From: JABDJL01 sp963664065
Lineage (GTDB): Bacteria; Pseudomonadota; Gammaproteobacteria; Xanthomonadales; SZUA-36
NCBI GenBank assembly: GCA_963664065.1
Contig: OY760942.1
Span: 1,674,001-1,738,000, forward strand
Direction: 5' to 3'
Length of the DNA: 64,000 nucleotides
How positions within the stretch are numbered: position 1 is the first letter of the stretch; each line of letters opens with the position of its first letter. The notes under the pieces are model-generated. The model ran no database searches. It saw only the letters and a list, made by a program, of their open reading frames with translations, and was not told the DNA's origin. Shown here one piece after another: positions 1 to 6,466 of the stretch. Position numbers and translations under genes: made by a program.

Positions 1-384
1 GCTTTACAGGGGTTTTTCTTCACCGTTTACCCAGACCTGGGATTATTCTTCCTGTCGTGGTTTACCTTTGACTCGGCACTGCCAGATGAAAGTGTTCTGG
101 CCACTTTTGGAGCACCGGATCAACGCTGGGTGACCGGCCTCGGTGCCTATTCCGGTAACAGTGTGACAATCAATGTTGAATTGACCAGCGGCGGTATATT
201 CAACGCCCTCGAACCACTGGCAAACCAGCAACCGGGCTACGGGACCATCACCATTGTTTTTGTCAGCTGTAATGAGGCAATACTGACTTACGACTTCCCA
301 TCCACGGGACTTTCCGGGCAGATGACCCTCGCCCGTGCTGTGCCTGATAATGTGGTAATATGCGAGGCACTCTCTGCTCAATAG
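1..384 (+). CDS. 3' part of a secreted hypothetical protein (C-terminal beta-rich domain)
   Basis: The frame is open from base 1 and stops at TAG 382-384, so only the last 127 codons are visible. Seen in order: WFTFD, DQRWVTGLG, TSGGIFNA, then a strand-rich stretch VSCNEAILTYD. The same motif order (WFTFPD, DQRWLTGFG, TGGIFNAV, VTGCNNITITYD) forms the C-terminal part of the secreted protein at 34044-35351, so the two share one extracellular domain. Related C-terminal domains (WFTYD ... WLxGxG ... GGxF) are common in secreted proteins of Xanthomonadales-like bacteria. The function is unknown, and the signal peptide and start lie outside the window. Confidence 0.65.
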   Translation, partial: ALQGFFFTVYPDLGLFFLSWFTFDSALPDESVLATFGAPDQRWVTGLGAYSGNSVTINVELTSGGIFNALEPLANQQPGYGTITIVFVSCNEAILTYDFPSTGLSGQMTLARAVPDNVVICEALSAQ

Positions 385-388
385 TCTT

Positions 389-492
389 TGGTACCAGAGG
401 CGCGGACTCGATCCCGCAACATATGTAGTTCCGTGAATACACGAGCCGAGAAAGTCAGAGTCAGTTGTGTTTACCAGTTTCACCGCTCCGAC
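389..492 (-). pseudogene. degenerate tRNA-Leu-like relic
   Basis: Read on the minus strand, 492 to 389 keeps the layout of a class II tRNA-Leu. A 7-nt acceptor strand GTCGGAG can pair with CTCTGGT (three G-T wobbles). It is followed by a Leu-like D arm (GGTGAAACTGGTAAACAC), a variable-arm hairpin (CGTG/CACG), a T-arm-like GATCGAGT flanked by GCGG/CCGC, and a 3' ACCA. The anticodon stem (ACTGA against TTTCT) does not pair, the T loop is 8 nt, and the anticodon position would read CTG, which is not a Leu anticodon. I read it as a decayed tRNA, perhaps an old integration site; a functional unusual tRNA is less likely. It starts five bases after the stop of the convergent gene. Confidence 0.45.
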
Positions 493-497
493 TAAGT

Positions 498-528
498 AGC
501 CCGGACCCTAAAAAGTCCGGGCTTTTTT
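498..528. terminator. rho-independent terminator
   Basis: A 9-bp perfect stem AGCCCGGAC (498-506) / GTCCGGGCT (515-523) with an 8-nt loop is followed by a T run to 528. It can end plus-strand transcription from the secreted-protein gene at the left edge. Confidence 0.8.
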
Positions 529-631
529 ATGAAAACTGTTCGGTCTTTGCCAGCGATGGATATCGCTGTTTCGGAGGGGGAGGCAGCACCGCGTTCATGC
601 GACCAACTCCCGATATGCTATATAAGGGGCG

Positions 632-1188
632 CTAAAGCTGGACCAGCGCATCATATCGTTCAAAAAGAAATGCAATCCGTTCTGCTTCGGACTTAAACTT
701 TCTTCTTGTGTATGCTGCGTCAACAGCTCGATCATTTGCTTGATGTGCTTTGAGTAATCCAACTGGCATTGTGAGAGGGTCATAAAGGTCTGCCAGTGAA
801 GCAGTTGGATGTTTTACGCGTTCATCTAGGATTGCTTGAGCAGCGTTCTCAATTCTAGTTTTTAGCGCGATGGATACCTTCTTAGGCCACGGAAAATTGT
901 TGTAGACAAGCGTATTAGAATATCGGTACCGACTTTCTAATCTTCCGCAAACTGCTCGAATCCAAGCCATATGCATTTCCGAAGAAAGAAAACCAAAATG
1001 GTATAAATTTGCCTTCGATGAGATAAACAAAAGATCACTTGACAAGGTGCTTGGGCGTACATAGCCAAATGGGATGTAGATGCGGCGTTCCGACGAGACC
1101 TTCGGTAAGACCATATATTGTGAGGTCGGCATATTCTCAACGTGAAACCTGGTTGGAGTAGCCGCCAGTGCTTTTGTTGAATTTGGCT
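632..1188 (-). pseudogene. C-terminal remnant of an MmeI-type (Type IIL) DNA methyltransferase/restriction enzyme
   Basis: The minus-strand frame from 1188 down to the TAG at 632 gives about 185 residues that read as the end of a class I SAM-dependent DNA methyltransferase of the MmeI type: TPTRFHVEN, VLPKVSSERRIYIPFGY in the target-recognition part, NFPWP, then ADLYDPLTMPVGLLKAHQ and AFLFERYD at the C-terminus. Full family members are around 900 residues; no nuclease, SAM-binding or catalytic NPP[YF]-type motif remains. At 1189 the gene is replaced by the left end of an IS3-family element, so the 5' part was lost in an IS-linked deletion. The IS end reads towards this remnant, but in another frame. 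Confidence 0.75.
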
Positions 1189-1319
1189 GCGGATCTCCTT
1201 GACCCGTTTGGTGGTGTTTGACATGCTCATATTGAGACTCCTCTGCTTCAGGTTAAAAATAGCAGAAGTGTCTCTTAGTTAAAGCAGTTGATTGGCCCCA
1301 TATGGGCTGACGTCACACA
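1189..1319 (-). mobile_element. left-end fragment of the 1504-bp IS3-family element
   Basis: This minus-strand fragment matches bases 1-131 of the full copies: the inverted repeat ending at 1319, the leader, and the first codons of orfA (MSMSNTTKRVKEIR, from 1230). The match stops in the middle of orfA at 1189, where methyltransferase sequence begins. Translation from the orfA start runs on out of frame into the methyltransferase remnant. It directly abuts a right-end fragment of another copy at 1320. Confidence 0.9.
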
Positions 1320-1517
1320 GATAACGTGACGCAGGCTGATGTGTATAACGGAAGAAGAAACGACATCCTGGACCGACGGTCAATGATCAAAGCCAGGACG
1401 TTAACGCAAAGGAAAATACAAAACCTGCGGTTAGCAGGCTAGACTGGAGAAAGTACGGGCAGAAAAGTGTCTCTTAGAAAAAGGCTCAAGTGGCCCCATA
1501 TGCTCTGACGACGTACA
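1320..1517 (+). mobile_element. right-end fragment of the IS3-family element
   Basis: Matches the last ~198 bp of the full copies: the final codons of orfB (from the ATAACGTGACGC stretch through the LRLAG end and TAG), the 3' non-coding part and the right inverted repeat ending ACGTACA at 1517. It differs from the intact copies at a few bases (for example GACGCAGG for GACGCCGG, GGCCCC for GGTCCC), so it is an older or diverged copy. Its left edge lies inside orfB and adjoins the outer end of another IS fragment, which suggests one copy inserted into another. Confidence 0.9.
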
Positions 1518-1607
1518 AAGCTGATCTTCTAGCTTTTCTCGTCTCTTCCCAATCCACCATTGCGCCCATTCTTTAACGCCTGCAACTACTTCCTCTTGGC
1601 TCTTCAT
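1518..1607 (-). pseudogene. 5' fragment (30 codons) of an unknown gene cut by an IS end
   Basis: ATG at 1607 (minus strand), preceded by AAGGATGTAAC with a plausible ribosome site, opens a frame MKSQEEVVAGVKEW... rich in Trp, Lys and Glu. It is cut after 30 codons by the right end of the IS fragment at 1517. I do not recognise the family. Its place beside a methyltransferase remnant makes a restriction-island gene possible, but nothing in the fragment proves it. Confidence 0.4.
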
Positions 1608-1681
1608 GTTACATCCTTGTTATTTTCATTCATTCTGTTCACTGTCGCATGGCTGTAGAGAGTGACGTAGCTGACCATTAC

Positions 1682-1711
1682 TGTACGTCGTCAGAGCATA
1701 TGGGACCACTT
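1682..1711 (-). repeat. orphan 30-bp right inverted repeat of the IS3-family element
   Basis: Bases 1682-1711 are identical to the first 30 bases of the inverted right end of the intact copies (TGTACGTCGTCAGAGCATAT and on). They are followed immediately by the left end of the complete copy at 1712. The rest of that element is missing and does not resume after 3215, so a copy inserted into a pre-existing IS end and a deletion then removed the remainder. Confidence 0.85.
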
Positions 1712-1800
1712 TGTGTGACGTCAGCCCATATGGGGCCAATCAACTGCTTTAACTAAGAGACACTTCTGCTATTTTTAACCTGAAGCAGAGGAGTCTCAAT

Positions 1801-2163
1801 ATGAGCATGTCAAACACCACCAAACGGGTCAAGGAGATCCGCCGCAATACCCGTCGCAAGTTCTCGTCAGAGGAAAAGATCCGTATCGTACTGGATGGAT
1901 TGCGCGGTGAAAGCTCGATCGCTGAACTGTGTCGCCAGGAAGGTATTAACAACAATCTGTATTACCGCTGGAGCAAGGATTTTCTGGAGGCCGGTAAAAA
2001 GCGCCTGTCAGGAGATACCGTCAGAGAAGCCAACAGCGATGAAGTGGTTGGTCTCAGAAAAGAAAATACCACCCTCAAGCAAGCGGTTGCCGAACTGTAC
2101 CTGCGCAATGACTGGCTTAAAAAAAGTCTCACTGGGCAGGGTGTGACATTGGACGAAGACTGA
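1801..2163 (+). CDS. IS3-family transposase OrfA (copy 1, 120-residue form)
   Basis: DNA-binding half of an IS3-family transposase: a helix-turn-helix of the IS3/IS911 OrfA type (FSSEEKIRIVLDGLRGE..., IAELCRQEGINNNLYYRW) followed by a leucine-zipper-like coiled coil (VVGLRKENTTLKQAVAEL). In this copy codon 113 is CAG, so the frame runs on to TGA at 2161-2163, which overlaps the orfB ATG by one base (TGATG). In the other three copies this codon is TAG and OrfA ends at 112 residues. Confidence 0.9.
   Translation: MSMSNTTKRVKEIRRNTRRKFSSEEKIRIVLDGLRGESSIAELCRQEGINNNLYYRWSKDFLEAGKKRLSGDTVREANSDEVVGLRKENTTLKQAVAELYLRNDWLKKSLTGQGVTLDED
2119..2126 (+). promoter_or_regulatory. candidate -1 slippage site (A7G) in orfA
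   Basis: Near the end of orfA a run of seven A followed by G (AAAAAAAG) lies where the -1 frame is open from there straight into orfB. IS3-family elements make an OrfAB fusion transposase by -1 slippage on A-rich tracts. The run is conserved in all four copies. The zero frame reads CTT AAA AAA AGT, so slippage on the second AAA, ribosomal or transcriptional, is the likeliest route. This is inference from family behaviour. Confidence 0.6.
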
Positions 2164-3140
2164 TGTACAGCGCATCTGAAAAGCTGGCCATTATCCGCCT
2201 GGTGGAAGACTCGGAGTTATCCGTGCGCAGGACTCTGGTCGAGATCAACGTCAGTCGCAGCAGTTTCTACCGTTGGTATCAGGCTTATGAACGCGATGGC
2301 CCTGATGGCTTGCAGAACCACAGCAGGGCATCACGTCAGCACTGGAACAAGATCCCCGAGTCGGTACGGGAACTGGTTGTTGATGTGGCCCTGGAACAAC
2401 CGGAGCTGACACCCCGGGAACTGGCCTGGCATCTTACTGATACCCATGAGTACTTTATCTCGGAGTCCAGTGTCTATCGCATCCTCAAGGCCCATGACCT
2501 GGTTACCAGCCCACAGTTCATAGTGATGAGCGCAGCCGATGCGTTCCAGCATCCGACACGGCGTGTACATGAACTGTGGCAGACAGACTTTACCTACTTC
2601 CGGGTGGTGGGCTGGGGCTGGTACTTCCTGTCGACGATCCTGGATGACTATTCCCGTTACATCATCAGCTGGCGGTTGACGACCACGATGGCGGCGCATG
2701 ATGTCACCGATACTCTGGAAGATGCTCTGAAAGCCACAGGGCTCACCGAAGTCAGGGTGCATCACAAGCCCAGGTTACTGTCTGACAACGGCCCCTGCTA
2801 TATCTCAAAAGAACTCAGGGAATGGTTGCAGGATCAAGACATGAAGCACACCCGGGGAGCACCGTACCACCCGATGACCCAGGGCAAGATCGAACGCTAC
2901 CACCGTTCGATGAAAAACGTGGTCAAGCTGGAGAATTATTACTTCCCGTGGGAACTGGAAAGTGCCATTGCTCAGTGGGTGGCTCATTACAACCATGAGC
3001 GGTATCACGAATCACTGGATAACGTGACGCCGGCTGATGTGTATAACGGAAGAAGAAACGACATCCTGGACCGACGGTCAATGATCAAAGCCAGAACGTT
3101 AACGCAAAGGAAAATACAAAACCTGCGGTTAGCAGGCTAG
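2163..3140 (+). CDS. IS3-family transposase OrfB (DDE integrase domain), copy 1
   Basis: 325-residue catalytic half. An N-terminal HTH_21-like part (SRSSFYRWYQAY) precedes a retroviral-type integrase core with the DDE residues in WQTDFTYF (first Asp), LLSDNGPCYIS (second Asp) and QGKIERYHRSMK (Glu), then the usual NHERYHESLDNVTPADVY tail. All four copies encode the same protein except for one Ile-to-Val change near the end in the copy at 54420. The gene can be made from its own ATG or as an OrfAB fusion. Confidence 0.95.
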   Translation: MYSASEKLAIIRLVEDSELSVRRTLVEINVSRSSFYRWYQAYERDGPDGLQNHSRASRQHWNKIPESVRELVVDVALEQPELTPRELAWHLTDTHEYFISESSVYRILKAHDLVTSPQFIVMSAADAFQHPTRRVHELWQTDFTYFRVVGWGWYFLSTILDDYSRYIISWRLTTTMAAHDVTDTLEDALKATGLTEVRVHHKPRLLSDNGPCYISKELREWLQDQDMKHTRGAPYHPMTQGKIERYHRSMKNVVKLENYYFPWELESAIAQWVAHYNHERYHESLDNVTPADVYNGRRNDILDRRSMIKARTLTQRKIQNLRLAG

Positions 3141-3215
3141 ACTGGAGAAAGCATGGGCAGAAAAGTGTCTCTTAGAAAAAGGCTCAAGTGGTCCCACATG
3201 CTCTGACGACGTACA

Positions 3216-3305
3216 CTCGACTCGTCTGCGGCCAACTATGTTTTTAACGTGCTTGAGAGCAAGAAGGTAATTGACGCCGGTCGCGCCACCGCGATCCTCG
3301 CGTAA
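3216..3305 (+). pseudogene. 3' fragment of an unknown gene cut by the IS
   Basis: Directly after the right end of IS copy 1, a frame reads ...SSAANYVFNVLESKKVIDAGRATAILA and ends in TAA at 3303-3305. Even codon use and the clean stop suggest the end of a real gene whose 5' part was lost at the IS. The family is not recognised. Confidence 0.35.
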
Positions 3306-3317
3306 ATTCGACCCCGC

Positions 3318-3593
3318 ATGAAGTCAAGGGAATTGCACGTCGTTCTTGTCGAATGGGAAGATAGTGTGCAGGCTGACTCTAGCTGGCAATGGCCGGATGA
3401 GGCCGACTATCCACCCATCGTCATTTGCCGATCTGTCGGCTGGTTGCTTCATCGGGATGAGCGGCAACTGACGCTTGCCATCAGCATCGGCGGCAAGGAA
3501 TCGAGAGAACAGGTGTCCGGCGTTATCACGATTCCAGCGCGGGCGGTGGTGAAGATCGACCGGCTGTCTAACGACCCTTCTTTGGGGAACTAA
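3318..3593 (+). CDS. small hypothetical protein of mobile-element type
   Basis: 91 residues, no signal peptide or membrane segment. The start (VVLVEWEDSVQADSSWQW) and the middle (GWLLHRDERQLTLAISIGG...EQVSGVITIPARAVVKI) read like small conserved proteins encoded on phages and integrative elements, possibly with a beta-sheet fold. It lies 12 bases after the gene fragment that ends at 3305 and may have been co-transcribed with it. The molecular function is unknown. Confidence 0.55.
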   Translation: MKSRELHVVLVEWEDSVQADSSWQWPDEADYPPIVICRSVGWLLHRDERQLTLAISIGGKESREQVSGVITIPARAVVKIDRLSNDPSLGN

Positions 3594-3658
3594 ATCGAAT
3601 GTTACCCAACCTCCCCACTGGAGCTACTTCGGAGTCGAAGCCTTCTCCCTCTCGACGC

Positions 3659-3686
3659 GCGTGTTATCTGCGTGTTATCTGCGTGT
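3659..3686 (+). repeat. short tandem repeat, 11-bp unit
   Basis: GCGTGTTATCT occurs twice in tandem (3659-3669, 3670-3680) and is followed by a partial third unit (GCGTGT). It lies in otherwise non-coding sequence between the small mobile-type gene and the truncated TonB receptor, possibly near the edge of an old integrated element. Confidence 0.6.
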
Positions 3687-3765
3687 CATTTTCGCGGCCT
3701 ACTCCAGCCCCTTCAAGCACTGATTCCCGGAGCAGGCGAACACCCGGTGCCCCGGAAAGTGAAGC

Positions 3766-4023
3766 TTAGAAAGGGTTTGAGCTGGGCTGGAGTGGTTCAG
3801 ATGAAACCGGGAATATGGTGGCCATCACAGGCAATGTGCCTACAACGTCGGTTGGCTTGATTCTTGAACCAGTTACCTGGACGCGATCAAGCTCAACGCC
3901 ATCCTCGCCATCCGCATCGTCCTGGGCAAGGACAGCCAGCGGAGAAGAGGCAAGTCCGAGGACCAGCGCACTGCTCAAGCCGTTTTTAACGGCATTAGAT
4001 AGTGGATTACGGTTAAATTTCAT
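3766..4023 (-). pseudogene. N-terminal remnant of a TonB-dependent receptor
   Basis: From ATG 4023 the protein starts with an export signal (MKFNRNPLSNAVKNGLSSAL ... AVLAQ) and then an acidic linker and the beginning of a plug region, ELDRVQVTGSRIKPTDVVGTLPV, typical of TonB-dependent outer-membrane receptors in Xanthomonadales-like bacteria (VTGSRI is the hallmark). Family members exceed 700 residues. Here homology is lost around 3800 and the frame stops at 3766 after 85 residues, so the receptor is broken. The start was chosen because MKF precedes the signal peptide directly; five further in-frame codons lie upstream. Confidence 0.7.
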
Positions 4024-4430
4024 TTCTAATATCTCCAAATTTACTTTGGTTTGCTAGATGATTTATCCAAGCAAAATCCCCTACAGACAAGAATTGAGAT
4101 CTATACCAACCAAAGATATGAGAAATGATTTCAACCAGATTGTCTGCAGGGGGGTCTTGCCCGGGTCGTGCCTCAACGAGCCCCACGAAGAGTAGTGTAC
4201 TTCCTTTGATTTGCATTTCATCGGGAGATCGACGAAAAGAGTCGTACTTACGATCAGACGAAATATTTTGAGATCAAACATTTGGGATCAGAGTAAAAAC
4301 GACCCTGCATCAGTCCTTCAGCGTGTCGAGATCAAAATCTTCGTTGCGGGGTATGGTATGCGGCCAGTTGGTCCGCCAGACCTCCCTTGAAACATTGACC
4401 ACGTGTACGCTGGACCGTGTTTTAAGTACT
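4024..4430. other. gene-poor stretch with a possible short gene end
   Basis: No complete gene is visible. On the minus strand a frame ending in TGA at 4310-4312 reads ...VVNVSREVWRTNWPHTIPRN and EDFDLDTLKD, which looks like the end of a protein but could not be assigned. The part next to 4023 is presumably the leader and promoter of the former TonB receptor. Confidence 0.3.
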
Positions 4431-4583
4431 CTAGATGCGGGGCAGCCACAGGCCCATGGTGGCCACGAAAATCAATTGGCCGGTGACGGCCACCAGGTAC
4501 CAAAACACTGCTGCTGCTTTCAGGGTGGTTTCCGCAAGCCATGCAGAATCATGGCGCAACTCGCCGGTACTGGCGTATGTCAT
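4431..4583 (-). CDS. short single-pass membrane protein or N-terminal fragment
   Basis: ATG 4583 to TAG 4431, 50 residues. A polar start (MTYASTGELRHDSAW) is followed by one long hydrophobic helix (AAAVFWYLVAVTGQLIFVAT) and a short tail GLWLPRI. The FWYLVAVTGQ pattern resembles the first helix of DUF2306-like membrane proteins, so this may be a truncated gene. It begins 39 bases after the HD-domain gene and probably shares its transcript. Confidence 0.4.
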   Translation of the reverse strand: MTYASTGELRHDSAWLAETTLKAAAVFWYLVAVTGQLIFVATMGLWLPRI

Positions 4584-4622
4584 TTCAATTCCTAAAAATC
4601 ACCCCGGGGGATTTACGTTTCA

Positions 4623-5192
4623 CTAAGCGTATCCCTTGGCCTGGGGACTGAACAGTTGCCTGACCAGTGGCTCGAAATACTCCAGTGGTTTGCTGGGATA
4701 GTCGGGATCGAAGCAGTTCTGGTCCCATTTGGCGCAGAAATCTACGGTCGCTTCAAAGTAGGGATGGCCTTTGTAAAGGTCACGTTCCCGGGGATTACGG
4801 CCATAGTGTTCAAACCAGTAATAGCCCTGGAACAGGCCGTGATGCTGGACGATCCACCAGTTTTTCTGACTGACGTAAGGCCGCAAAATCGCGGCTGCGA
4901 CCTGGGAGTGATTAAGGGGTGAATAAACATCACCGATATCATGTAGCAGGGCCACGGCAATGGTCTCCTCATTAGCTCCGTCGGCTTCCGCGCGGGTCGC
5001 CGACTGAAGGCAGTGTTCGAGGCGGCTGATCTTGTAGGGGGAAGGGCCATCCAGGGACTTGAGATCCGTAAGAATTTTATCGGCCAGGCCGTTCGCCAAT
5101 ACCGCTTCATGAATCTCGACCAGGTCGTAATCGGCGCGGGTGCCCTTCGCCATCTGGCTGAAACTGACTTTCCGGGAGGCTTTGTCTGCCAT
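4623..5192 (-). CDS. HD-domain metal-dependent protein
   Basis: 189 residues from ATG 5192 (MADKASRKV; the in-frame extension upstream to a TTG adds a Pro/Gly-rich leader without homology). It contains an HD-type metal site: an upstream His in LEHCLQSATRAE, the HD pair in ALLHDIGD, and further His residues in SPLNHSQVA and IVQHHGLFQGYYW. The compact size and the aromatic-rich HHGLF region fit the HD proteins related to PhnZ/TmpB/MIOX diiron oxygenases at least as well as HD phosphohydrolases; the substrate cannot be told from sequence. A small membrane ORF follows on the same strand. Confidence 0.65.
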   Translation of the reverse strand: MADKASRKVSFSQMAKGTRADYDLVEIHEAVLANGLADKILTDLKSLDGPSPYKISRLEHCLQSATRAEADGANEETIAVALLHDIGDVYSPLNHSQVAAAILRPYVSQKNWWIVQHHGLFQGYYWFEHYGRNPRERDLYKGHPYFEATVDFCAKWDQNCFDPDYPSKPLEYFEPLVRQLFSPQAKGYA

Positions 5193-5314
5193 GCCCTGCA
5201 GGCTACCTGAACATGGTCCAGGCGGCAACGGGAAGGGGAAAACAGGTGGGCTTCTTTAAAACAGGAATGCCATGGTTGTCCATACTGCTAATGGCAGCCA
5301 CGTGACCCCGACTT

Positions 5315-6393
5315 CTATCGGTGTAAAAATAGTTCATCACCCGCTTTACATCCGATGCTTGTACATGCGTTAAGGGAATTGCGTGCGATCATCAGGTTAC
5401 CCTCACCGGAGACAAACGCCACCCAGTCACCCTGTTTTACATCGCCATAGTTGCTGCCCCTCAGGAACCGTACAGTCTGGTCGCGCAAGCTGAGATTGAA
5501 ATGGCAACCCTTTTTATACCCAGTCGTTGCAGATCTTCGGCTACGAACGCGGTGAAAATGTTTCCATAATTTGCCGAGATACTGGTAATGACGCCAATCA
5601 CGCCTTCGGTGGAAAATTTGGCTGTTGATGCGCTGAAACTGCCTGCAATAGTGCCGTTTTTGTCGCGGTCAATCTGGCCATTTTCGACGAATTGATCCAG
5701 CGCCTGCAATGCCGCCAGGCGTTCGGCGTCATTCACGTTCACATGGCCATCACGATTGACCCGCCACAGCGCTGGCGCCACGGGGGCAATACCGGCTCGC
5801 TGCAGGTATTCCTGTGGCCCTTGCAACTCGCTCTGATTGGTGAGAAAGAGGATAGGAATCCGCGGACTGTGGTTAAAACCACGCGCTTCCTGTTGCTTGC
5901 CTGTGCCCAGCGCTGCGCCGATTGCAAGGATTCCGTCGAAATCCGCGTAATGGGTTTCGGCGATCAAGGTGCCGATCGCCCCACCCATGGAGTTGCCCAT
6001 GACCAGGGTGCGGGCAGGTTCGCCATGGATTTGCACAATATGGTTTCTCAGCAGATCAAGGTCCTCGATTGCATCCTTGATGATTATCCCGTTTCTACGG
6101 TAACTGGAGATGGCAAGCATCCACCCTTCTGCCAGCAAATTGGCATAGGCGGGGCGCTCAATGTCCAGGCTGCAATCCAGCGCTGCCGATTCCGGACGAA
6201 GTCCGTGCGCAATGATCAATAGATTACCTTGCCATGCAGATGGCCTGGCGATGGTGTACAGCGCCCCTTTGATGGAGCCAGTGCTGGTCTCAATAGACGT
6301 TTCTTCGGCCTGCAGCAATGCCGGGAAAATGAAGGCAAGCAGAACAAGACGGCAATAATTCAGAAAGCCAGGATTCACGATAGGTCCAATCAT
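5315..6393 (-). pseudogene. alpha/beta hydrolase with a SAM-hydroxide-adenosyltransferase-like tail, frameshifted
   Basis: ATG 6393 opens a signal peptide (NYCRLVLLAFIFPALLQAEE) and an alpha/beta-hydrolase domain with an oxyanion region LLIIAHG and nucleophile elbow VMGNSMGGAIG. A segment GVITSISANYGNIFTAF follows, typical of the C-terminal beta-domain of SAM hydroxide adenosyltransferases. The first frame runs into a stop at 5461. Shifting one base near 5515 (in ATAAAAAGGG) restores YKKGCHFNLSLRDQTV, WVAFVSGEGNLMIARN and a natural end GDELFLHR with TAG at 5315-5317. So the gene is intact except for a single-base indel. Longer starts would overlap the decarboxylase gene upstream. Confidence 0.7.
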
Positions 6394-6466
6394 CAATAAA
6401 GCGCCCGCGTAGAATTTTGCATATAGTGTAACGGAGACACTGAGAGGGACAAACCTCAGGCCCTTT

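Larger units (their letters stand above)
1712..3215 (+). mobile_element. IS3-family insertion sequence, complete copy 1
   Basis: 1504 bp with imperfect terminal inverted repeats (left TGTGTGACGTCAGCCCATAT, right end read inward TGTACGTCGTCAGAGCATAT) and the TG...CA ends of the IS3 family. It carries orfA (HTH) and orfB (DDE integrase) in the -1 relative frame. Flanks are CACTT on the left, which belongs to an orphan IS end, and CTCGA on the right, so no target-site duplication is visible. This copy alone has CAG instead of TAG at orfA codon 113. It shares end-region variants (GCCAGAACG, AGCATGGG) with the copy at 10659. Confidence 0.95.

Noticed and set aside
43..483. 146-residue minus-strand ORF
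   Set aside because: It mirrors the secreted-protein gene and crosses the tRNA-like relic; composition is not protein-like.
2331..2765. 144-residue antisense ORF conserved in all four IS copies (also 11109, 14054, 54795)
   Set aside because: It lies opposite orfB and is conserved only because the copies are near-identical; no protein-like features.
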